In this document: positions 23,002 through 35,247 of the stretch, in pieces
Layout of the letters: every line of letters begins with the position of its first letter
Numbering within the stretch: position 1 is the first letter of the stretch
NCBI GenBank assembly: GCA_023053685.1
Contig: JALIGW010000013.1
Location: 16,095,501-16,159,500, forward strand
Source: Diadophis punctatus similis
Taxonomy: Eukaryota > Chordata > Lepidosauria > Squamata > Dipsadidae
Reading direction: 5' to 3'
Length of the DNA: 64,000 nucleotides
Notes under the pieces: model-generated
Databases searched by the model: none
What the model was told of the DNA's origin: nothing
Seen by the model: the letters and a program-made list of their open reading frames with translations, nothing else
Translations under genes and position numbers: made by a program

Positions 23002-24646
23002 TACTTGTAGCGGCGGAAGGGGCGACCACCTGCCTTCCGAAAAGGGCGCTTGGAGGATTGGCTGGAATTGGCCCTGTCCTGTCCCTGAGTCTGACGGGGC
23101 GAAGCCCGTGATCTGTTCTGATTGTACGGAAGCGCCCGATATTGGCGCCTGGGGAACGCCGGGGCAGGGGTCTGTGGCTTGGCCTGCGCCTTCCTGGTAG
23201 AGTTGGGCAAGACCTTGCGCTTGTCCTTTGTCTCGATGAGGTAGGGGTCAAGGGCCTCACCGAAAAGCGACTTGTTTGCCACTGGAGCCCCGGCTAGCCG
23301 CCACTTGTGACGGCAGTCTGCGGGCCAGCTCCTCAGCCAGTGCATTCTGCGCGCCACCACCGATGTTCCCATGGCCCTGGCCGTGAACCAGGTGGCCTGG
23401 AGCGTGGCGTCCGAGGTGAACTGCGAGGCAGCGATGAGTTTGTTGATGTCTTGCCTCGCTCGGACGTCTGAGGGAGGCAGGTGCTCCTGCAGAGCCTTTA
23501 GCTAGCGAATGGACGTCCGACAAAAAAAGGACGCCGTCGCAGAGGCCTTGACAGCCCAGGCGGCCGCCTGGTGAGTCTTCTGCAGGGCTTGTTCCGTGCG
23601 CCTGTCCTCGGGGTGGAGCAACTCCTCAGAGTCCCCGGGCATCTGGGCGGGAGAGTACAGTGCCTTGATAGCAGATTCCACCGGGGGAACTGGCAGATGT
23701 TGAGCCAGAGCGGTGGAGACGTTAAAAAACCGCTTGTCCGCTGCAGAGGGGGTGACGCCGGCTGTCGGTGATGCCCACTGCTTGAGCACCGACTCCACAA
23801 ACAGTTTGGGAGCGGGTACCAATTCAACCTGAGAGGTGGTCTCCTCAAAGAGGGGGTCCTCCGGCTCCTCTCCGGCTGGTGGTAGTTCCTTTGTGGAGAA
23901 CTTGGCCGTGGCCCTGGCCTTATGGAGCAACGACTTGAATAAGGCCGGGTTGAACAGTCCAGTGACCACTGGCGCTTCTGGGGCGAGGTCCTCATCCTCA
24001 GAGAGTTCCAAGTCCGCGTCCCCTCCTGTCACCTGGTCGTCCTGGGTGTGAGGTGACAACGGGGACCCCTGATCAGCGTCAGCAAGTGGTAGTGGGTCGG
24101 CGACCGGAATGACCGGTGGTTTGGGCCGAGATGGTTGGATGGCCGGCGAAGGGGAAGGTGCTGCCTGGACTACATGCCTCATACCTGCCTCTATGCCCTG
24201 GGCGATGGCCGCTTGAATCAGGGCCTGGACCTCAGGACTGTAGAATTGAGAGTGTGTAGCTGCGGGCGGCTGAGCCTCAGCGTTGCTTGACCCGGGTCTG
24301 GGGTCCTCCCAGATATCATCCTCCCCCAGGCAGAGATCAGGGTTGTCCAGGGAGAGGGTGCCTGAGGAGCGCCTGTCCCTCTGGCCAGAGGTGCCAGAGG
24401 GCTCATGGTGCGCGGTGGGTGGTGCGACAGCAGGGGGTGCTGTGGTGCGTTCCGGGTCCCTGGAGGCCTTGTCCCTGTCCTTGCTAGAGCGGCTGCTCTT
24501 GGAAGGAGTCTTGGCCTTGTCTGGCTCACGCCTGAGGGGGGAGAGGTCCCAATGGCTAGTTGAGGGGGGGGTGATTTGGCAGCCCCACCCTCCTTATCCC
24601 TGGCCTGCCTGGGCTTATTCCTGCCTGAGGAGGCCTTATTGGACAT
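23001..24646 (-). pseudogene. DIRS gag-like protein
   Basis: The likely start is the ATG at 24,646 (MSNKASSGRNKPRQARD, basic). The frame changes in the eight-base G run (C8 in sense) at 24,564-24,571, after which an acidic, Pro/Ser-rich chain runs through SPEVQALIQAAIAQGIEAG to a TAG at 23,502-23,504. It then continues in frame through MHWLRSWPADCRHKW and KSLFGEALDPYLIE to the TAG at 23,001. These C-terminal motifs match the gag type from which the C-terminal domain of mammalian LAP2-alpha is thought to derive. The tail (RRQYRALPYNQNRSRASP) is basic, fitting nucleic-acid binding. It is broken once by frameshift and once by a stop. Confidence 0.85.
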
Positions 24647-25748
24647 GCTGGCAGGGACTTGGGCCGGCAGAGATGAGGTGATAGAAGAGGGCGCTTTTAC
24701 GGCCCAACGAGTTCCCAGCCGGTCCTGAAGGCTTGGAGCTCTCTGCCGAGGTTGCAGGGACTGGCTGCCTCCAGGAGTGCTGCCTCCGCTGCTCGATGAC
24801 CCTGTGGCCCGATCGGGAGGCGCAAGGCGAGAGAGGCCGGTGCGGCGAGGATCCGCTTCGCCCTGAAGCCGTGGGCCAGCTGGGTCAATGACGCGCCGCA
24901 GGGGGATTCCCTGCGACACGAGCGGGTGGACTGCGGCTGCGCCAAGGCCCGAGAGCCGCCCTCCGGCTGCAGACCTCGACGGAGGGAGTTCCTGGCTCTG
25001 ACGAAAGGTCTGTGTTGTGCGCCTGCGCGAGGAGCCGATCAGCACAACAGCTGAGGGGCGGGTGAGTCGCTCCTCCAGGTGGGAAAACCTCGGCCGCTCG
25101 CAACCAATCAGGGAAGGGCCTCGCAGTCGATTAACTGCCGAAGAGGCCGGAAGACACCCGACGGGGCCTAATTAGGCCTGGAAGCCGACCCAAAGCTAGA
25201 AGCTTCACGAGGGCGGCGATGAGCCGGCCGATGCCCGGCTGTCCCTCAGTGAGGAGGGGTGGTCGCGCAGGCCGATGTGCCGCCGAGTGAACCGCCAAAC
25301 ACTCGCCCTCATGAGGGTCGCTCCCAAGGGGCAGACAGGGGTCTGTGGGCCCAGGAATGGGAGCGGAGACAGAGAAGAGACCAGGCCGCTCAAGCGCTAG
25401 GCTTCTGCGGTAGTCGGTGAAATAGAGGTCTCTCTCATGCGGAAGTGGCACAAAAAAACCACCCTGGCTGCTGGTCACTCAAGCGCCTGGCTTCTGTGAC
25501 TAATGATGGAATCAGGAATGCCAGGCCGCAATGTGAGGCTAACAGCCAGCCACTTAAGGTGGCAATAGGCCTTGGACCAGGCTGAAGCCTGTCCAGGTAT
25601 TCCCAACACCCCTGATGGAATTGGGCGGGTGGGAATTCACTCACATTCAATGATGAGTTGATAGTTGATCAGAAAAACAGTAGAATCAGTAGAAGGTGAT
25701 AAAACTGTGAAGATGGGAGAAAACAATCCTAGGCTAGGACTGAGTCGA
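24647..25748 (-). other. DIRS 5' leader region
   Basis: About 1.1 kb of GC-rich sequence lies between the right inverted repeat and the presumed gag ATG. Open frames here are long only because of high GC and have no recognisable domain. It could be an untranslated leader or an extra N-terminal reading frame. Confidence 0.5.
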
Positions 25749-25850
25749 AAGAGGGGGATTATGGCACAGTGACAGCTTTTATATGAGGTCAGACTCAGTC
25801 CTGATTGGCTATTGGATGAGGTCATCCCAATCTTGGAGGCTAGCGCCACC
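25749..25850. repeat. DIRS right terminal inverted repeat
   Basis: Inverse of 19,761-19,862. The outer 38 bases to 25,862 are matched by the ICR at 19,997-20,034. This is the 5' end of the sense transcript unit. Confidence 0.96.
25776..25783 (-). promoter_or_regulatory. TATAAAAG box of DIRS sense promoter
   Basis: The minus strand reads TATAAAAG inside the right inverted repeat, upstream of gag and in the sense direction. Transcription would start about 25-30 bases further in (near 25,750). Inferred from motif and position only. Confidence 0.6.
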
Positions 25851-25862
25851 CACTATGGAGAA

Positions 25863-26790
25863 CTATAGGTTTTAAGTAATCGCTGGACAAGGCAGGGGGA
25901 AAAATCTATTTCAGCTTGCTCTTGAGGAACTGGGAACAAAAATCACCATGTTTCATCTGCATTGCCAGATTTCCAGCCTGGGGCCAGCTTAATTAAAGTC
26001 AATGGAGAAAAAAATGAATATGTAAAAGTGCAACTTGGGTCTCATAAAGCTTGAATAAATCAAAATATGAAACATTGAGAGGGATTTCCCTATTAGTGAG
26101 CAAGGCTATCGTCCTCTTTACTAGCTGCTTATAAAGTCTCTTTCTTTAAAAATCCTCTGTACCAAATATAAGATATTTTTTGAAAGCCTTTTCCTATCAT
26201 GTTGGCCTCAAAATCTCAGTATTCCACCAGAACACCAGGCAGCTAGCCGTTTTCTGTTTTCTACTAATGTTTCACAACAGCCCCAAAGGCAGACTTAGAA
26301 AATATAAAAATGCTGGCTAACTGCAGCCCAGTCTTCATTTCAAACTAAAAACAACCCAGCCAACCAACAAAACCCTGGTGATCTTTGGATGTCTGTGTTT
26401 TCTCCATAGTTTTGTGCAGTTCTTGTTTTTGCCTGCTGCATGTGTGTGTCTTTTCTAAGCAATTCTTATTGCCTTCTGTGAAAAGTACACTTCTTACACT
26501 TTGCAGTTTTTTTGTGCTTGGAATTCACATCTCACACCTAAATTGTACTTAATTTCTGGACCAAGATACTTATTTCTGCACCTCATAATTTTCTTTCTGT
26601 GAAGTATGTTAAACTTTATTGATTACAAAGATTTCTGCGGTGATCAATCTTGGGGTTAGTTTTTAAAATTAATGAATCTTGGACTCTTAACTTTGAGATT
26701 TTTTTCTGGATTTTTTTTGTATTATTTCCAAGTTTCTTGCACTCTAACAAGGCCCAGCACTGGTTTTAGAGAGCTATCCTACTGATCATC
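25863..26790. other. Unassigned AT-rich DNA
   Basis: Right flank of the DIRS element, with no recognisable feature. Confidence 0.5.
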
Positions 26791-27275
26791 ATCGTCGTCG
26801 TTTTTTAACAACCCCATAAGTCCTTGCGGGGTGGAGTCTGGGCAACTGAACAGAGTGTTTACCAGCCAGATTTATTTTATTTATTTATTTTGTGAGATTT
26901 ATATACCGCCTCACAGTGCAAGCACTCTCTAAGCACCAGTAAGCAATGTATATTTATTTATATTGCCCCCAACAATCTGGGTCCTCATTTTACCTACCTC
27001 GGAAGGATGGAAGGCAGAGTCAACCTTGAGCCGGTGAGATTTGAACCGCTGACCTGAGGATCACAGTCAGCTGAAGTGGCTGCAGTACCCCACTCTAACT
27101 GCTGCGTCACCTCGGCTCTTAAGAAGATGCCCTTCCTGTTGCCAATGCAGAGTTTTCTTCAGCAGATATATTCTCATTGTGCCCAGAGAGAGAAATATCT
27201 GCCTCTATCTAGGATTGAACTCACAGCCTCCTGATTGTGAGGTGAAAACTCCACCTCTAGGCCACCGCACCACTC
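26791..27275 (-). mobile_element. Sauria-type tRNA SINE, split by another SINE
   Basis: On the minus strand it begins GTGGTGCGGTGGCCTAGAGG and GAGTTCAATCCTAG (A and B boxes). It continues with GGCAACAGGAAGGGCATC, then after an insertion CTGGCTGGTAAACACTC and GACTCCACCCCGCAAGG. The plus-strand copy at 60,365-60,590 has the same blocks uninterrupted. Sauria SINEs are known to be mobilised by BovB LINEs. Confidence 0.85.
26871..27123 (-). mobile_element. tRNA SINE family S2, nested copy
   Basis: The minus strand reads GAGCCGAGGTGACGCAGCAG, CAGCGGTTCAAATCTCACC and TGAGGACCCAGATTGTTGG, with an AAATAAAT tail. It interrupts the Sauria SINE between GGGCATC and CTGGCTGG, so it is the younger insertion. 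Same family as 11,347-11,592. Confidence 0.88.
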
Positions 27276-27737
27276 CACTGATAGACAAACAGATGGATGG
27301 ACAAAATACCATGCCTGTTTAGATAATTTCTTTCCAAAATTCCGTTGGGCTAGAAAGGTAAAAAGCAAGAATAATTCACTCTGAAACTTCATAAGCAATA
27401 CCAATTACATTTTACAATCCTTCTAATAAAAAGAAAATCAATTATTGAATATATATCTGAATTAATTTGATAATGTGAAAAGCACAAAAAGAAGCAATGG
27501 TGATTCTGTCCACCGTGGCAGTCAAAGGAAAAATACATACAGGGAGTCTCTATGCCAACCCTCTACCACGTTAGTTCGCATATTTGTTGTAATGATGTTA
27601 TGAAAATGAGATATATTGATGATTACCAACCTTGATATCCCATTCAGATACACAAAAACGTATGGAGAGGAACACATAAACAACATACTGCATATACACA
27701 TGAGAATACATGGTAAAACTACACTATATATCAAAAG

Positions 27738-27740
<3 letters not shown>
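27276..27740. other. Unassigned DNA
   Basis: No recognisable feature. Confidence 0.5.

Positions 27741-27782
<42 letters not shown>
27741..27782. repeat. (GT)21 microsatellite
   Basis: Uninterrupted GT dinucleotides. The open frames across it are artefacts of the repeat. Confidence 0.98.
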
Positions 27783-27784
<2 letters not shown>

Positions 27785-28263
27785 AAACACTATTCATAAT
27801 GCATATTGATTCAAAATCAATAGTAAAGGAGCAAGAAGTCAAGAGATATGCCACAGACTGCCACTTGGTAGAGCAACCATGAAGGTCTTGAAATCTTGTG
27901 ATGTGTTACAAAGAGAATTGTGCAAGCCTTCATTTTCTCTACGACAGTCTATGTAAGCAACAGTTAGTCTTTGAAGAAGCAGGGCAGGAAAAGTATTGAC
28001 ACTTTAGAACTTTGGTGTTGGAGAAACTCTTGAGAATATCATGGACAGCCAAGAAAACAAACAGATCACTGAGGAAATCAACTCAGAGATCTCACTTGAG
28101 GCACAAGGGCCAGATTCAAAATATCCTGTTTCAGACATACCATGTATAGGAAGACCCAGCTCTCTGGAAACCGTTCTAATGCTGGGGATGGAAAGAAAGA
28201 AAAAGATGAAGACCAGCAGCAATGGAGATTGACAAAGGAGATGAGTGTGGAGTTGGAAGATCA
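27783..28263. other. Unassigned DNA
   Basis: The plus strand has an 8-kDa-sized open frame near 28,041-28,232 without any domain. No other sign of a gene. Confidence 0.45.
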
Positions 28264-28354
28264 AGGAAGGAAGGAAGGAAGGAAGGAAGGAAGGAAGGAA
28301 GGAAGGAAGGAAGGAAGGAAGGAAGGAAGGAAGGAAGGAAGGAAGGAAGGAAGG
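28264..28354. repeat. (AAGG)n microsatellite
   Basis: About 22 perfect GGAA units, an all-purine tract. Confidence 0.98.
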
Positions 28355-28421
28355 ATAGTCTGGAGTTAGTTCATCATATAGAAAATATGTGTGGTCACTA
28401 GGAGTAAAAAAATAACTTGAT

Positions 28422-28749
28422 TGTTAAATGTGAGAATAAATCTCATAGAGGCGATGTGGATCTTTTCTTGGAATTCAGACATTTAGAAATAAAGCCGAGA
28501 TTAAAAGTCTAATAGAAAATATCTATTTCGGTACAAAAACAATAAATCATGAATAGTTACATCTTGCTAATAAATCGTGACCGTTCCGGTCAGAGTCAAA
28601 GGCAGAAGTGTGTAATGGAGAATCAGGAATGCACACATGCGCAGAAGATCACATCACGTGGCCTGCTTGTATTGGAATGTACCATAATATTAGAATAGGG
28701 ATGCATCACCCTGCATAGTCATACAACTGACAATATTCACTACGTGACA
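28422..28749. mobile_element. Solo LTR, family A copy 2
   Basis: It runs from TGTTAAATGTGAG to TACGTGACA and is flanked by TTGAT at 28,417-28,421 and 28,750-28,754. It aligns end to end with 7,094-7,424. The intact 5-bp duplication and TG...CA ends define the unit. No internal retroviral sequence is attached. Confidence 0.9.
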
Positions 28750-28900
28750 TTGATGGCATATAATCAATCAATTAATCAATCAATCTTTATATTCTGCGTA
28801 ATCCACATAATCACTGAGAACAAATATTTCTTAATTGAATTATATGAGTTAATAAAATCTTTTCAAATTCAGTGAAAAGTGATATCATATCTACTGCCCT

Positions 28901-29146
28901 CGTTTTATTAATATTATTATTGATTAGATTTTTTTAAAACCCATCTTTATTACTTTATAACTAACTCAAAGTGGCAAACGTACCTAATACTCTTTTTTTT
29001 CTCAACAGCAATAGTCCTTTGAGGTGAGTTGGGCTGAGAGAGAATGACTGACCCACAGTGACTAAGTTCATGCCTAAGATGGAACTAGAATTCAGAGTGT
29101 TCAGGTTTGTAGCCTGGTGACTTAACCACTAGACCAAGCTGGCTGT
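28901..29146 (-). mobile_element. tRNA-derived SINE, MIR-like family
   Basis: On the minus strand the head is AGCCAGCTTGGTCTAGTGGT (A box) and TTCTAGTTCC (B-box-like), followed by a GACCCACAGTGACT-type core and CAACTCACCTCAAAGGAC. Such MIR/CORE-like SINEs are common in squamates. The copy is old and diverged. Confidence 0.75.
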
Positions 29147-30528
<1,382 letters not shown>

Positions 30529-30537
30529 GGAGGGAGG

Positions 30538-30611
<74 letters not shown>
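30529..30611. repeat. (AGGG)n-(AG)n microsatellite
   Basis: A few GGGA units followed by about 34 AG units. Polypurine. Confidence 0.97.
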
Positions 30612-30614
<3 letters not shown>

Positions 30615-32481
30615 TTTTATTTTTGCAATCAAAATACTAACCTAGGAAAAACACAAGCTAGTTAACCTATTCCCCAGGATAAAATGGGACCTCATTGTGA
30701 GGTAGTTGTGCAAATGGGCCTTGACATGGGCCATATTTTTTTTTTAAAGACAGATATCTCTCAGTACCAGGGATCTATATTCTTCTGGTTACAGAATTTT
30801 CAATATTTTCATATCCTTTTTTTTTCACTCCTATGAACTGCAGCTTATAGCAGTGGTAATCATTTCCTGTGTTTGAAAAAGAGATGAAAGCATTCATGGA
30901 TGAAAGCAAGTTGGATTTAATCTCCTTCTCTCTCATCCACTGCACTGTGCTGATCATTTTCCAAAAAAACAAGACTTAAGCTCATTTTTGTCATGACAAA
31001 ACTAGTTTCATAATAATCAGATGGCAATTCCTAGTGTATACAATTCTAATATAATTACCAGGAGGAAAATGTAGAGGGAGTTGCAGGTTTGAGATAAAGA
31101 AAAGCCTGTGGAATTTTGTATTAATGTCTCTGACTCTCTTATTTGTGCAAGTAATCAATCTTTCTGGGAACAGAATAGTAATTCTTTCTGGGGGGAAAAA
31201 TGACAAGAGTCTGAGGAAGAAAGAAGATAATCTGAGTTTCATTCTGTACACAGCGGGTCAGCTGTGATTGACAAAGCTCATCACAAAACTATAGCTCCCA
31301 GAATAATCCCAGTAGCCGAGTTTCATTTGCAGCCAGAGTAGTGTTAATGACATGTTTAACAGCTGCTTGTTGAAGTTTGGAATCTGCATTAACCTGCAGA
31401 GCAGTGAACAGAGAAATGAGGGAGTTGCATTGAAATCAAGCCTTCATTATGCTGACAGGCAGGTTAAGGAGGAGAGAGGATGTTCTTCAGGAGGGAGGAG
31501 AAGTCTCTGGGTACCCAGGGTTCAATTGCAGATAAGGGCAGGGGAGAAGATGACAGAGTCTGATCAATACGCACGAAAGGAAGCTGACATGTGCTTAACT
31601 CGAGACTTTTAATGAAGGGAAGGGGTTACGCAAGGCAGCAACAACACACACAGGAAGGACCAGCAAGATAGCTGATGAGAGGGCAGCCATTACAAAGGAA
31701 GGGTAGCCTACCTGCTTGGCTGCACAACAGTCATTTTGATAAGACCACCAACCATCCTTCCATATGTCTTTAGGAAGAGCCGCCCCATTCCTAGGTAAAC
31801 CCAGGTCCACTCAACTTCTCCAGTCAAGGTCTCTGCATTTCTTTACTCTGCAGCATTGATTGCAATGCTTTTACAAGCAAATATTTTAGAGGATATTTTA
31901 CTCAGCTCTGCCTTTTATCATGTGTTTGAGAATTGATCCAAATATGTTAAGCAATCTGGTGCTCTCTGGATTTATCAAGCTATCAAGTAGTTTTGGAACA
32001 GAACTACTGGAAAGCATACCTTACATAGTAATATCTGCTTTATTTATTTGTCATCATGTTTAAAATGTATTACGGTTGCAATCAGTACTGAAATGACATT
32101 GTCCCCTTTTTTAAAATCTCCAATAAAATATGTAACATATTACCTTTGTATCACCAATGCAGTTTAAGTCATTCTACTACTTGAAAGTTCATTTCCAGTT
32201 ATTCTATAGAGCACCAGTAGCTGGGACTGTGGTGATCAGTTTCCTTTAGACACTATTAATTTTGCAAATAATTTATCTTTCCCCTGTTGGAAATATGGAA
32301 TGCTGGCCCAGATCATTATTTGCTTAAAATTAGTATAGTTGAAGAAATACGCCATAAAGAAAGAGATGTGTGATCTGATTCACATTTACATTTTTACAAT
32401 ATTAAGAAAATTACTAATGTTTCAGCATATAATCATGAGCAGCCTCTTTCTCCAAGGAAATGAGGAATTGAACAGGGGAAT
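30612..32481. other. Unassigned DNA
   Basis: No gene recognised. The stretch 31,250-31,480 is free of repeats and of balanced composition, but nothing in it identifies a function. Confidence 0.45.
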
Positions 32482-32486
32482 CCTAG

Positions 32487-32711
32487 TGTTACCTACGTAT
32501 GGATGTAGGAAAATTTGCATACTGGCCGCTGATTGGCTAAGCACACAGCGGGAAATTTAAATGGCTGTCAGTGACTGGCCGTCTTCAGGCAAGCCCTTAA
32601 AAGCGGCTTGCCTGGAGCCTGCCGGCACTCAGTACTCACTACAGCTTGGATCGAAATAAAGTGCTGAACTATTGCTGTGACTCGTTCTTTCAATTGCGCG
32701 CGAATCTAACA
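32487..32711 (+). mobile_element. Solo LTR, 225 bp
   Basis: It runs from TGTTACCTACG to GCGAATCTAACA and is flanked by CCTAG at 32,482-32,486 and 32,712-32,716. It has a promoter-like half (TTGGCTAAGC, CCTTAAAAGCGG), then GGCACTCAGTACTCAC near the likely transcript start, then AATAAA at 32,655-32,660 and a GT-rich stretch, so the plus orientation is well supported. No internal region remains. Confidence 0.92.
32655..32660 (+). promoter_or_regulatory. AATAAA poly(A) signal in LTR
   Basis: AATAAA followed by GTGCTG and TGTGACTCG within the LTR, at the place expected for the R/U5 boundary. Confidence 0.65.
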
Positions 32712-32716
32712 CCTAG

Positions 32717-34142
32717 GGTCATTGAAAAGCTTGATTAAACACAATTGCTTCATTTGACTATTAGCAGAAGATCACTTGGACCAAAGTTGTCTACATGGGT
32801 TTAGTATAGTACACCTGCATTTTGTACATTTTTATGCATCTCTGCAATCTATAAAACCTGAATATTACCATGCTCTTGAAATACTTTTGTTTTGTAATAG
32901 CAGATTTCAGGAGAATTTTTATAAGGTCCCAAAGTGCCACAGGTATAAGATTTGAAACAAACAAACAAAACAGCAAAATACAGGAGCACTTTAAACTCTG
33001 CATCCCTTTGCAAAATCAAATTATGACTCCATGCTTTCTCCCAGCCTCAAAGCTATGTTATTATCAAAAGGCGTATTTGGCATTGTTCTTTTGTCCTCTA
33101 AAATGCATGCACCAGATTAAACGTATCCAGATATTTTTGACAGCCACATTTACACCTCAGATAGTTTTCTTAATTCATATTCTGAAACAAAAGTTGAAGA
33201 GAAAGATACAGTGATATCAGGCTGTTAGATATGAAAATAAGTAAAACATGAAACAAAGCATGCTCTGTAGGCTTTAAAGAGACTTTTGTGGTGGGAAGAC
33301 ATTTTGTTCCTGGATCCTGGTTAACCCAGTTGAGCCAAACGTTTTAGCCAACTTTTATCATTTGTCTCTAATTGTTGAGGCTGCATATAAAATGTATGTG
33401 TACCGAGAACACCTCACTCCTAAAACTGCAAATGCGACGAATGACTAAAATTAAAGTTCAGCTCATTGATCGCCTGATCCCCATGTCTAATTATCAGCTA
33501 GATTAAGATTCTTACTGAGTTCCCAAAATTAATTTTAATTAATTATATTTTACTAAATAATGCAACAATCAACCAAGATGCACAGAGCAGCTCACAGACT
33601 TCTGCTGGCTCTGCCAGCAACTGAGACCAGCATGGCCAACCAATGGATCTTTCCTACCCTAAATGTAATTAATACAAGCTAACATTCTGTTTAAGATTCC
33701 ATTCAAGGTAAGATCAATTTAATTTGGATGCACAACAGGGATAGCAGAGTCTTCCCAACAGCAAAAGCAAATCAGATCAAAATAAAAACATGAAATAGAA
33801 GCATAGACAAATTAATACTAAAAAATGAAAGCATAGATCAATTAAATATAAAAATAAAGCATAAAGTGATTAAAAAGAAAAGCATAAATTAATTAAAAAT
33901 AAATCACTCTCTTAACAATACTGTAAAGATTGTTTATAAAATTACCAATCAGAAACAGACACAAAAGTGTGCAAATTATAAAATTATACCACAGTGGTCA
34001 ATACAATGACCCAGAAATGATTTCCACTAATTTCAGTGAAGAGTTCCAGCATTAAGAATGAAGGCGAATTTCAAAGTAGTTCCAGCATTCCCCTGCTCCA
34101 TGATCCATGTCACAATTTTAACACTGAGCTACTATGCGGTGG
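32717..34142. other. Unassigned AT-rich DNA
   Basis: No gene recognised. About 33,270-33,545 lacks repeat features and has mixed homeodomain-like and CpG words. It could be conserved noncoding DNA, but this is a guess. Confidence 0.4.
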
Positions 34143-34150
34143 GAGGGAGG

Positions 34151-34501
34151 CAGGGATGGGTTCTAACTTACCTCGCTGCTGGTTTGCTTCCTCCCTCACC
34201 GTGTGGCCGCGCCTCGTGAGCATGCGCATACACAGTGGCAAAAAATCTAAAAATTTTAAAAAGCCAAAAATAAGATGGCGACGCATGCGCAGCACTGGAA
34301 ACTCAGCTTCTGCGCATGCGCATAAGAAAAAAAACCCGGGAAAAAATTCTCACAATTGTTTTAAAAAAAAATTCAAAAAAAAGATGGCAGGCTCCATGGA
34401 CCAGCACCAACTGAACCGGTTCTGTGACATCATTGTGACATCACCAGCCGTTTGCTACCAGTTTGGGTGAACCGGCCCAAATCAGGAGGAACCCACCTCT
34501 G
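34151..34501 (+). mobile_element. CAGGGG-type MITE, divergent subfamily
   Basis: The ends are CAGGGATGGGTTC and GAACCCACCTCTG. The flanks GAGGGAGG (34,143-34,150) and GAGGGAGA (34,502-34,509) are an 8-bp duplication with one change. The inside differs from the 19-kb copy but keeps CpG-rich GCGCATGCGC palindromes (34,282-34,291, and a perfect TGCGCATGCGCA at 34,311-34,322) and oligo-A blocks. Non-coding. Confidence 0.82.
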
Positions 34502-34803
34502 GAGGGAGATATCTCTCAGATTGACTGTAAAGAATGGTGGAAGCGCCCCAGTATCTGTGCTTCTTGACAACTAGAGGAAGGCAGGGTGAGTTCATGACGG
34601 TGGGAAATGATCTGCCACACAGAGAAAATGCTACAAAACTATCTTCTTTTGGAATAGGTAACTGATTCAACAGATCTAAAGGAGGCACATGGTGACCTTG
34701 GAACACAATGGCATGATGCTGTTTGAGGATTGGTAGGGTTCTTGCGTATGGAGAGGAAGGTTTTTAAAAAGGCATGGAAAACAAACAAACAAACATCATA
34801 GGT

Positions 34804-35239
34804 CAGTGATGGCGAACCTTTTTTCCCTCAGGTGCCGAAAGTGCATGCGCGCATGCTATCGCGCATGCGTGAGTGCCCACTCCCATAATTCAATGCCTGG
34901 GGAGGGTGAAAACGGCCTCCCCCGCTCCCCCGGAGGCCCTCTGGAGGCCGGAAATGGCCCGTTTCCCAACTTCTGGTGGGCCCGGTAGGCCCATTTTCCA
35001 TCCTCCCCAGGCTCCAGAGGCTTCCTTGGAGCCTGGGGAGGGCAAAAACACCCTCCCCAGTCCCCCACGGAGGCCCTCCGGAAGCCAAAAACGCCCTCCC
35101 AGAGCCTCCGTGCGAGCCAAAAATCAGCTGGCCGGCGTGCACATGCGCGCTGGAGCTGAGCTAGGCAATGACTCGTGTGCCAGCAGATATGGCTCCGCGT
35201 GCCACCTGTGGCACCCGTGCCATAGGTTCACCATCACTG
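34804..35239. mobile_element. hAT-like MITE family H, copy 1
   Basis: The termini CAGTGATGGCGAACCT and AGGTTCACCATCACTG are inverted. TCATAGGT is duplicated on both sides (34,796-34,803 and 35,240-35,247). The inside is GC-rich with CTCCCCAGGCTCCAGAGG repeated in both orientations. GC content makes long spurious open frames on both strands. Confidence 0.95.
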
Positions 35240-35247
35240 TCATAGGT

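Larger units (their letters stand above)
19722..25862 (-). mobile_element. DIRS-type tyrosine-recombinase retrotransposon
   Basis: This is a 6.1-kb GC-rich unit in AT-rich DNA, coding on the minus strand. Terminal inverted repeats lie at 19,761-19,862 and 25,749-25,850. Genes in sense order are gag, RT-RNase H-Dam-like domain and tyrosine recombinase. An ICR at 19,941-20,034 pairs with both ends. DIRS elements integrate a circular DNA with their own tyrosine recombinase and make no target-site duplication. Here the ends share only an AA-type overlap (GAGAA at right, AAAAGGG at left, GAGAAAGGG in the ICR). Frame changes and two stops make this copy non-autonomous, but the damage is light, which suggests a fairly young insertion. 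Confidence 0.97.

Noticed and set aside
20006..24681. Plus-strand open frames across the DIRS region
   Set aside because: They are shadows of GC-rich minus-strand coding sequence. The minus strand carries all catalytic motifs.
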